A stretch of 44,309 bases of DNA from Sedimentisphaerales bacterium. Lineage in GTDB: Bacteria > Planctomycetota > Phycisphaerae > Sedimentisphaerales > Anaerobacaceae. Positions 17,374-24,385 of the stretch are shown here, piece after piece (the first letter of the stretch is position 1; each line of letters opens with the position of its first letter). The translations under genes were made by a program, and so were the position numbers. The stretch spans positions 1-44,309 of the forward strand of contig JAFGCD010000079.1 of NCBI GenBank assembly GCA_016932835.1. The letters are read 5' to 3'. The notes under the pieces are model-generated. The model was given only the letters and a program-made list of their open reading frames with translations, did not search any database and was not told the DNA's origin.

Positions 17374-18209
17374 TGGGATTGCTTGCGGAATATCCTAAAG
17401 TAAGGCTTATGGGGGTGGATGTTTTTGCCTTGCGGATGTCCGAGGTGCTGGATATCTGCAACGAACATATTGCCGAAAGACGGAGGCTGCTGATAGGCGT
17501 GGTAAATGTGGCAAAGGTGGTCAATGCCCGAAAGGATCCGAAGTTATCAGAAGCCCTCGATCAAGCCGATATAGTATTGGCCGACGGCGCTCCGATAGTG
17601 TGGCTGTCCAGGATGCTGGGCCGGGCTTTGCCTGAGCGAGTCGCCGGGATTGACATAATGTATGAACTGCTGAAAGAAGCAGACAAAAGGCACTACGGCG
17701 TATATTTTCTCGGTGCGAGGCCAGAAGTCGTGCAAGAAGTCGTCAGAGTTATCGGGAAGGATTATCCCGGCCTGCGTGTTGCCGGGTATAGAGACGGATA
17801 TTTCAACGAGCAGGAAGAACAGGTCGTGGCTGAAGCGATAAAAAACAGTCAGGCGGATATTCTATTCGTCGCAATCACACCGCCCAAGAAAGAAATATTC
17901 CTGGGAAAATGGCGTCAGTTCATGAACGTTCCGGTTTGCCATGGAGTAGGCGGGAGTTTCGATATAGTCGCCGGGGCGACGAAGCGGGCGCCTGCCTGGA
18001 TGCGAAACCACGGCTTGGAATGGTTGTATAGAATCATCCAGGAACCACGGAGAATGTGGAAGAGATACCTCGTCACAAATACGAAGTTCATACTGCTCTG
18101 TATCTGTGAAATAAGCAAGTCCGTATTCACGAGAATTTTCCGAAGAGACCGGCGCGATATCGAGGGCGAGTCAAAAGGTTCGGAAGACGCAACATCAGTG
18201 CAGGACTAA
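17373..18209 (+). CDS. WecG/TagA/CpsF family glycosyltransferase (GT26)
   Basis: The 278-residue protein matches the GT26 family that transfers N-acetylmannosamine or its uronic acid to a lipid-linked GlcNAc. Family features are 'GVVNVAKVVNARKDPKLSEALDQADIVLADGAPIVW' with the conserved Asp, 'YGVYFLGARPEVVQE', 'ADILFVAITPPKKEIFL', 'CHGVGGSFDIVAGATKRAPAWMRNHGLEWLYRI' and 'EPRRMWKRYL'. The C-terminal basic helix of this family contacts the membrane. A strong ribosome site (AGGAGG at about 17363) precedes the ATG, which overlaps the previous gene's TGA. The upstream UDP-GlcNAc 2-epimerase gene supplies the expected donor. Confidence 0.92.
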   Translation: MGLLAEYPKVRLMGVDVFALRMSEVLDICNEHIAERRRLLIGVVNVAKVVNARKDPKLSEALDQADIVLADGAPIVWLSRMLGRALPERVAGIDIMYELLKEADKRHYGVYFLGARPEVVQEVVRVIGKDYPGLRVAGYRDGYFNEQEEQVVAEAIKNSQADILFVAITPPKKEIFLGKWRQFMNVPVCHGVGGSFDIVAGATKRAPAWMRNHGLEWLYRIIQEPRRMWKRYLVTNTKFILLCICEISKSVFTRIFRRDRRDIEGESKGSEDATSVQD

Positions 18210-18212
18210 TTG

Positions 18213-20174
18213 ATGAGCGGCAAAAAGACAATAAAAGTTATCATACTTGCCGGGGGCAATGACTTTGGACGTTGCCGGCTGGCTGTCGATTTGCCCACGG
18301 CCTTGTGGCCTGTGGCCGGAAAGCCTGCTTTGCAGCGACTCCTGGATTCGCTGGCGAACCAGGGGGTGCAGGAAACGGTTGTGTGCTTCAGCGGCGGCGG
18401 TTCGATGTTGGCCGAATCGATGCATGTCAATGGAAGTATAAAGGCCAGGTTCCTTAAAGAGGCCCTTCCATCCGGGACGGCGGGCGCTCTGCGTGATGCT
18501 GCCGAGGGCCAAACCGACGCCACATTCATCGTGTATCCAGCCGCCATAGTCAGCCCGCCGAAGATTGACGCGCTTCTGAAAGCGCATCAGGAAGGGCAAT
18601 GCGATCTGACGGTCGCCTTCAATCCGGGCACGGGCAACGGACGGACTATGGGCGAGGCCTGCGGCATTTATGTCTGCAGCGGCAGCGTTTTGGAGCATAT
18701 CCCCAACGAAGGTTATTTTGATATCAAAGAGGGTTTGATTCCCGAAATGGTGCGTGTTGGCAAGTCCGTTCATGCCGCGGTGCTGCCCGGTTCCGTCGGC
18801 AATTTCAGGGATCGAAGAGAGTATCTCAACGCTATCGCCGATTATCTCGAATGCCTTGAGCGGCCCGGCAAGAATCCCGGAGAGTATGAACAGAGAGGTT
18901 CCGACAACGTCTGGATAGCGGCGAGCGCCAGGGTGCATTCGGCGGCGAAAATCTGCGGACCCGTTATCATCATGGACGGTGCGGAAGTCTCCGAAGGCGC
19001 TGTGATTCTCGGCCCGGCTCTTCTGGAGAGCAATGCTTGTATTGAGGCGGATGCGGCTGTAATTGACAGCGTCGTCTGGGAAAATGCCCGGCTGGAGCCG
19101 AATTGTCAAGTTCGGAGATGTCTGATCGGAAACAGGGCGGTTGTCGGTCGCGACAGTGTTGTCAGGGGAGAATCCGTATCGTTTCAACGTGGGAAAGTCT
19201 TGAGACGGCATACGAAGAGAACTGCGAAAAGTACAGGGGGGAATATGCGAGACCCGCGGAAGAAGATTCACAGCAAGCTGCCTGATTGGGCAAGGCTCAG
19301 CGAGAGTAAAAACGGAATCTTTCTCGGGATAGGACTCGTTTTGACGGCGTTTCTCTGGTGTTATTCGCCGGAGTTGACCGATCTCTGGCGCAAGTGGCAG
19401 AGCAGCGATGAGTATTCATCCGGTCTGCTGGTTCCTTTCCTGGCGGTCTATGTCCTCTGGACGAGGCGCAAACAGATCAGTCGGGGCCGGATCAGGCCGA
19501 GTATCTGGTGGGGTATTGTTGCCTTTGTCGGGGCTCAAGCCTTCAGGCTTCTTGGCCTGTTCTTCATGGTCAGGACCGCCGAGTGGATTTCGATTGTACT
19601 CAGTGTCGGCGCTCTGGTCCTGCTGCTGTTCGGTTGGCGGATTGTCAGGGAAGTGTTTACAGTATTGATGTTCCTGTTCTTGATGATCCCCTGGCCCAAG
19701 GGAATACAAGATGCTGTCGCGCAGCCGCTGCAGCGATGGGCGACGACATCGGCGGTATTCTGTCTGGAGATGCTGGGATACGGGGTTGTTCAGCACGGCA
19801 ATGTTATCGATATAGAAGGAACTGTGGTTGAGGTTGCCTGGGCGTGTAACGGTTTGAGAATGGTTACGGCATTTTTTGTAATCAGCGGGTTGGTTGTGCT
19901 GCTGGTAAAACGGACATGGTGGGAAAAACTAATTGTGTTTATCTCGAGTTTGCCCGTTGCGCTGCTCTGCAATACGATTCGACTGACACTTACCTCGATA
20001 GCATTTACGATACTTGAGGGCGAGCGATGGGAGGAGATATTCCACGATTTCGGAGGCTACGCGATGATGCCATTAGCCCTTGCGGCGATGGTCGGCGAGC
20101 TTTGGCTTCTGAGAAAACTAACTACGGCTCCTGAGAACCGGGAAGCCGTCATAATTACGCGACACGATGCGTGA
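18213..20174 (+). CDS. Exosortase fused to degenerate nucleotidyltransferase and hexapeptide domains
   Basis: This 653-residue protein has three parts (numbering from the ATG at 18213, preceded by AGGA; a TTG lies at 18210). Residues 6-215 resemble an NDP-sugar pyrophosphorylase (IILAGG, WPVAGKPALQ), but the catalytic PK motif reads LPTALWPV and the acidic strand reads FIVYPAAIV, so activity is doubtful. Residues 230-325 hold imperfect hexapeptide repeats of a left-handed beta-helix. Residues 345-653 form an eight-or-so-helix exosortase: C545 in AWACNGLR, R590 in LCNTIRLT and H611 in IFHDFGGY match the Cys-Arg-His triad, and IPWPKGIQ is a family motif. Exosortases cleave C-terminal sorting tails and attach proteins to a glycan or lipid at the outer face of the inner membrane. 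An internal ATG at 19245 may give a free exosortase. Confidence 0.88.
   Translation: MSGKKTIKVIILAGGNDFGRCRLAVDLPTALWPVAGKPALQRLLDSLANQGVQETVVCFSGGGSMLAESMHVNGSIKARFLKEALPSGTAGALRDAAEGQTDATFIVYPAAIVSPPKIDALLKAHQEGQCDLTVAFNPGTGNGRTMGEACGIYVCSGSVLEHIPNEGYFDIKEGLIPEMVRVGKSVHAAVLPGSVGNFRDRREYLNAIADYLECLERPGKNPGEYEQRGSDNVWIAASARVHSAAKICGPVIIMDGAEVSEGAVILGPALLESNACIEADAAVIDSVVWENARLEPNCQVRRCLIGNRAVVGRDSVVRGESVSFQRGKVLRRHTKRTAKSTGGNMRDPRKKIHSKLPDWARLSESKNGIFLGIGLVLTAFLWCYSPELTDLWRKWQSSDEYSSGLLVPFLAVYVLWTRRKQISRGRIRPSIWWGIVAFVGAQAFRLLGLFFMVRTAEWISIVLSVGALVLLLFGWRIVREVFTVLMFLFLMIPWPKGIQDAVAQPLQRWATTSAVFCLEMLGYGVVQHGNVIDIEGTVVEVAWACNGLRMVTAFFVISGLVVLLVKRTWWEKLIVFISSLPVALLCNTIRLTLTSIAFTILEGERWEEIFHDFGGYAMMPLALAAMVGELWLLRKLTTAPENREAVIITRHDA
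19235..19247 (+). promoter_or_regulatory. Possible internal ribosome site and start within the exosortase fusion
   Basis: A purine run (AGGGGGGAAT) lies directly before an in-frame ATG at 19245, which is codon 345 of the fusion, exactly at the junction between the hexapeptide domain and the exosortase part. Initiation here would yield a 309-residue stand-alone exosortase beginning MRDPRKK. The spacing is about four to five bases, short but workable. No experiment supports use of this start; it is a reading of sequence only. Confidence 0.35.
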
Positions 20175-20200
20175 CGTTGATTTAGTAGGAGACAGAGGAT

Positions 20201-22537
20201 ATGAATGATTTGGAAAAATACCTCGATCGAGTAATTGGCCAGAAGTCCCCGGATATCGATATGCCGGCCTCCAGAGGCGGACTGATGCAGATACCAATGC
20301 TGCCTGAATCGGATTCTGATACCGATCCGACTTTGAACATCGGCGGCGCCCTGCTCCGGCGATGGTACATCATTCTTTTGGTGTTTTTGTTGTTTTCTGC
20401 TGTGGGAGTTCCCGCCATCTGGCTTCTGATCCAGCGCGAATATGTAGTAACCAGTGCTATCAGGGTCGATCCCATCATAGAGAATATCATAACCGGCAAT
20501 CTTGAGCGGACTTCTAACTACGCGAGCTTCATGACCACGCAGGCCATGATGGTAACCAGTCCTCAAGTTGTCGAGAAGGTAGCCGGCGACCTGTCCAATA
20601 AGGGATTACGCTTCTTCGAAGAGCGTACAAACACCCTCTCTGCAAAAGTGGCAAGAAGACTGGGTCGCAGAGAGATAAAACCCGACTTGGCAAACGTTCT
20701 GAAACAGGCTGTACGTGATGGGACTATTATTGCCGGTCCGCTCAAAAGGGGCGAGCATATCATGGTCTCTATGACATGGAGCGACCCGGCCGAGGCAAAA
20801 AGGATCGTGGATTCGTTCGTTCGCAACTACATGGCTGTCGAGGTCACGAGCACTGCCGAAGGAGAAGAACGAGCGCTGGCGCTGCTCGAAGATGAGCAGA
20901 AGGTTCTTTCCAGCAAGATGGACAGCTACATGGCACAAATCTCCAGTATGGCCGAGGAGTTCGGCTCCAAGAAGCTGGTCGGCAGGTACGATATGAAGTT
21001 GCAGCGTGTCGGCAAGCTGCTGGCCGTTCTGACAGAAGTGGAATCTAAGCGAATCTACCTGCAGGCCCAGGTTAAGTTGATGGAGGAGACCGGAGGCGAA
21101 CAGACCGATCCCAAAGAATGGGTAAGTCTGAGGGAAAATTATGTCAACAAAGACCCTTCAGTCAGCGCCCGAAATATGAATATCATCGCTTTGGAGCAGG
21201 ATCTTGTCTTAGCCAAACAGGAACTTGCGACGGGCAACCCCAAGATAAAGCAGAAAGAAGATCTGCTCGCTGCTATGAAAATAAGCATTGAAGAGCAGAA
21301 AGAAAAAACGCGTGCGGTTTTCAACGAGTTGATGGAGAAAGAAACCGCATCAGCCGACGTCAAGAAACTAAGCGACATCAAAGCGGAGCTCGATCAGACC
21401 CAGGCGCACGAGGATGAAATTCGGGAACTGCTTGCCCAGGAAGATGCCGAGACTATCGATCTGGGCCAGAAGAATCTGGCTTTGCAGGATTTGCAGGAAC
21501 AGTTCGCGCTGAACAAGGAACTGTACGACAAAATATCGCGACGTATTCAGGAATTCAAAATGGAGCGAAAGCGGCCGGCGAGGATATCCCTTTCCTACAA
21601 GGCCGAGGTCCAAGACACTTTGGACAAGCGCGGCAAGTACACGGCCGTTCTGGTCTTCGGTTCCCTTGCTTGCGGGGCGTTATTGGCGTTTCTCAGAGAG
21701 AAGGCTGATCGCAGTTTGCGTACGCCCGATGATGTAACCAGACGCATCGGCCTGCGAATAATCGGAACAACGGCCAGTACGAGTACGGTCAAGCCCGCGC
21801 ACCTCACCGAACAGGTAGCCGGTGACTATCAGACCATACGCGCTAATTTGGGCCTCATCGAAGGCAACAGCAACAACGGAATGGCGAAGAATCTGGTTGT
21901 TACAAGCCCCGGAATGCAGGAAGGCAAGACAACTTTCGCGGCCAACCTGGCTATAAGCACCTCCAGATCCGGAAAGAAGGTGCTGCTTATAGACGGTGAC
22001 TTGAGGAATCCTCATATCTCGTCCTTGCTTGGTCTTCCGAAGGGATTGAGGGGACTTCAGGATGTTCTCAAAGGCAAATCGGTCCGCGAGGCGGTTTATT
22101 CCGCCAACGGATTTGACGTTCTTGCATCTGATTCCTCGAATATTGCCGACGCTTTCGAGCTGCTGGCGTCTTCAGTGACGCCTCAGCGATTCAATGAAAT
22201 AGGTCGGGACTATGACCATGTGATTATCGATACGCCTCCGGTGCTGGCTTTCGCAGATGCTCTTATATGGGCAAAAATTGCCGACGGCGTCATCTTGACA
22301 TGCTTCGCCGGGCAAACCACAGGCCCGAATCTCAACAAGGCAAAGGAGCGGTTGGCCCAGGCAAATGCAAACGTGCTTGGCACCGTTCTCAGCAATGTCG
22401 AGCTGGATGACAGTTACCATCCTTACGGCTACCACTACTATCCTCGTGGCGGTCGCTCGAAGTCAAAGACCAAGCGTGTCCGCAATAAGATGTTGTTGCC
22501 GATGAACACTCCGAGTTCCGACGCCGACAACTCATAA
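20201..22537 (+). CDS. Wzc-like chain-length determinant and BY-type tyrosine kinase
   Basis: This 778-residue inner-membrane protein couples a Wzz-type periplasmic domain to a cytoplasmic bacterial tyrosine kinase that controls polymer length and export. Transmembrane segments lie near residues 55-77 and 481-497; between them is a long coiled-coil-rich region (about 220-455). The kinase has a Walker A variant SPGMQEGKTT (569-578), Walker A' LLIDGDLR (595-602) and Walker B VIIDTPP (674-680). The C-terminus has a tyrosine cluster DSYHPYGYHYY (Y739-Y747), the expected autophosphorylation tail, then a basic tail. The ribosome site AGAGGA precedes the ATG. It lies between two genes that both carry degenerate nucleotidyltransferase modules. 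The partner export channel Wza is not in the window. Confidence 0.92.
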   Translation: MNDLEKYLDRVIGQKSPDIDMPASRGGLMQIPMLPESDSDTDPTLNIGGALLRRWYIILLVFLLFSAVGVPAIWLLIQREYVVTSAIRVDPIIENIITGNLERTSNYASFMTTQAMMVTSPQVVEKVAGDLSNKGLRFFEERTNTLSAKVARRLGRREIKPDLANVLKQAVRDGTIIAGPLKRGEHIMVSMTWSDPAEAKRIVDSFVRNYMAVEVTSTAEGEERALALLEDEQKVLSSKMDSYMAQISSMAEEFGSKKLVGRYDMKLQRVGKLLAVLTEVESKRIYLQAQVKLMEETGGEQTDPKEWVSLRENYVNKDPSVSARNMNIIALEQDLVLAKQELATGNPKIKQKEDLLAAMKISIEEQKEKTRAVFNELMEKETASADVKKLSDIKAELDQTQAHEDEIRELLAQEDAETIDLGQKNLALQDLQEQFALNKELYDKISRRIQEFKMERKRPARISLSYKAEVQDTLDKRGKYTAVLVFGSLACGALLAFLREKADRSLRTPDDVTRRIGLRIIGTTASTSTVKPAHLTEQVAGDYQTIRANLGLIEGNSNNGMAKNLVVTSPGMQEGKTTFAANLAISTSRSGKKVLLIDGDLRNPHISSLLGLPKGLRGLQDVLKGKSVREAVYSANGFDVLASDSSNIADAFELLASSVTPQRFNEIGRDYDHVIIDTPPVLAFADALIWAKIADGVILTCFAGQTTGPNLNKAKERLAQANANVLGTVLSNVELDDSYHPYGYHYYPRGGRSKSKTKRVRNKMLLPMNTPSSDADNS

Positions 22538-22551
22538 CATGGTTTCATTCG

Positions 22552-22583
22552 CGGGCTGTTGCGGTCTTTCGTCGAACAGCCCG
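22552..22583 (+). repeat. Intergenic inverted repeat (hairpin) between the Wzc-like and PGT genes
   Basis: CGGGCTGTT at 22552-22560 is perfectly complementary to AACAGCCCG at 22575-22583 with a 14-base loop. It starts 14 bases after the Wzc-like stop codon. No T-run follows, so it is not a standard Rho-independent terminator. It may tune transcript stability or reduce expression of the downstream gene. Confidence 0.5.
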
Positions 22584-22635
22584 ATTCGGATGCTTCCGGC
22601 CCGGAACGGGTGACCCCGAGGCATCCTGCCAAGAT

Positions 22636-24348
22636 ATGAATCTGGTTATCATACGTGAAAACGAAAAGCCGTCGGCCTCCAACGGTGGAGGTCTGCTGAG
22701 GTTCTGCGTGTCCAGCGAGCCTCTGGCCGGCATTGTGCTCGGCGGATTGAGCAGGAGTTCGTTGCGAGTCTATGGCAGTATCACTCCCCGGGGCCGGCTT
22801 GCCGGAGCTGAGGCTGCCCGCCCGATTTGCGCCGTTCCGGGAAGCTGGGGTGTCACGCCCGGCAAAATTCAGTCTGTGGAAATTGTATCTTATGAGAAAA
22901 AGACGCCTTTGGATTCTGCGGCATTGTATAAGGCCGGGTCCGATCCATGGTGTGTTATTACCAACGGACGTTTTGCCACGCAATTCAACGACGAACTTCT
23001 CGGAAAAATACTTGCCGGCATCAATGCTGATGTCGTGGCTGTAAATGCCGAGTCCGAGTTGCGGGCTGCCCATGAAAAGGTTCGGCTGACGGTTCAGGGC
23101 AACGTGGCGGGTTTTCGCCGATTATACAACGATTCCGCCGAGCCGGTATCTTTTCCCGTCGATTGGCCGCATCACCTGTTTATCAGAGGCTGTATCCTTG
23201 AACGCTGTTTGGACGAGGGCGCACTGCCTGAGTCATTTGCTGCTGTTCTGGAGAAGTGCCGGTCAAACGACTTGAAAGCGAGATCGATCAAAGTGGCCGG
23301 TTCTTCGCTGGACCTGGATACCGAAGAGGGCATTTTTGCTTTGTGTGAAGCAGAACTTTCTCTTTCGACCGCCCGGTCTTGCATGCAAAGTGCGGGTAAT
23401 GCCGATGATTCGCAGCGGCAAAAAGCGAGATTGATAGGAGAGGTCCTGCTTGGAAAGAATGTTCGTATAGATTCGGATGTGATAATTGTCGGGCCGAGCA
23501 TCGTTTGTGATAACGTGCGCATCGAACGTGGGGCCGTTATAGACTCCTCGATCATCGGGCCCGAAGTCCGCATCGGACAGGATCAAGTGGTGCGAAATTC
23601 TGTTGTGGCCGGGCCGCATTATCGAATTGAGGACAAGACCACATTTGGCAAATATGCTTCAAAGCCAATACACAACAGGGGCCGATTCGAACGGCGGTCT
23701 CCCGGCGATGAAGTCTTTCGTAAGTGGAGCATGTTTTCCTATGCAGGATGCTTCAAGCGCATAGTCGATATTGTCTTTTCAATAATTGTGCTGATACTCT
23801 TTGCTCCAATAATGCCGTTTGTTGCGTTGGCGGTGAAGCTGACTTCCCCCGGCCCGGTATTCTACAAGGATAAACGTCAGGGGCGATACGGGGTCGCATT
23901 CAACTGCCTCAAATTCAGGACGATGTCAATCGGCTCCGACAGGATTCAAGAGAAACTGCGAATAGTCAGTCGTGTTGACGGTCCTCAGTTCAAGATGGAG
24001 GACGACCCGAGAATCACCAAGGTCGGCAAATTCCTTAGAGATACGTATATCGACGAGATACCTCAGTTCTTCAACGTTCTTTGGGGCCAGATGAGCGTTG
24101 TCGGCCCAAGGCCGTCCCCGGAGTCTGAGAATACGTTATGTCCGTCCTGGAGGGACGCCAGGCTGTCGGTAAGGCCCGGAATAACAGGTCTGTGGCAGGT
24201 TCGCAGAACTCGCAAGTCCGGCCAGGATTTCCAGGAATGGATTTACTACGACACCCGGTATGTCAGGCATCTGTCACTCAGAATAGACTGCGAAATATGC
24301 CGGCAAACGATTAAAAAAATGATTAAGAGTTTCATCGAGCAGTTCTGA
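22636..24348 (+). CDS. Polyprenyl sugar-phosphate transferase fused to degenerate nucleotidyltransferase and hexapeptide domains
   Basis: The C-terminal part (residues 370-570) is a bacterial sugar transferase (PF02397) that starts glycan synthesis by moving a sugar-1-phosphate onto undecaprenyl phosphate. Its marks are KRIVDIV with a membrane helix (377-400), SPGPVFYKDKRQG (404-416), CLKFRTM (424-430), DDPRITKVGKFLRDTYIDEIPQ (456-477, D-E pair), VVGPRP and RPGITGLWQV (513-522). Residues 1-250 resemble a decayed NDP-sugar pyrophosphorylase: 'PWCVITNGRFATQF' and 'GSSLDLDTEEGIFAL' match the order of family elements, but no GG-x-G-x-R loop or PK lysine is present. Residues 267-340 are hexapeptide repeats (VGPSIVCDNVRIERGAVI). 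No multi-helix PssY/WbaP-like N-terminal region exists. The start follows a weak ribosome site. Confidence 0.86.
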   Translation: MNLVIIRENEKPSASNGGGLLRFCVSSEPLAGIVLGGLSRSSLRVYGSITPRGRLAGAEAARPICAVPGSWGVTPGKIQSVEIVSYEKKTPLDSAALYKAGSDPWCVITNGRFATQFNDELLGKILAGINADVVAVNAESELRAAHEKVRLTVQGNVAGFRRLYNDSAEPVSFPVDWPHHLFIRGCILERCLDEGALPESFAAVLEKCRSNDLKARSIKVAGSSLDLDTEEGIFALCEAELSLSTARSCMQSAGNADDSQRQKARLIGEVLLGKNVRIDSDVIIVGPSIVCDNVRIERGAVIDSSIIGPEVRIGQDQVVRNSVVAGPHYRIEDKTTFGKYASKPIHNRGRFERRSPGDEVFRKWSMFSYAGCFKRIVDIVFSIIVLILFAPIMPFVALAVKLTSPGPVFYKDKRQGRYGVAFNCLKFRTMSIGSDRIQEKLRIVSRVDGPQFKMEDDPRITKVGKFLRDTYIDEIPQFFNVLWGQMSVVGPRPSPESENTLCPSWRDARLSVRPGITGLWQVRRTRKSGQDFQEWIYYDTRYVRHLSLRIDCEICRQTIKKMIKSFIEQF

Positions 24349-24385
24349 ATGAAATAGTCCGATATCTACGTGAAAGGATACTCAA

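Noticed and set aside
18213..20174. The exosortase fusion as a sequencing frameshift joining two genes
   Set aside because: Both halves are in the same frame with a continuous linker, and a second gene in the locus shows a comparable architecture; a frameshift would not be needed to explain it.
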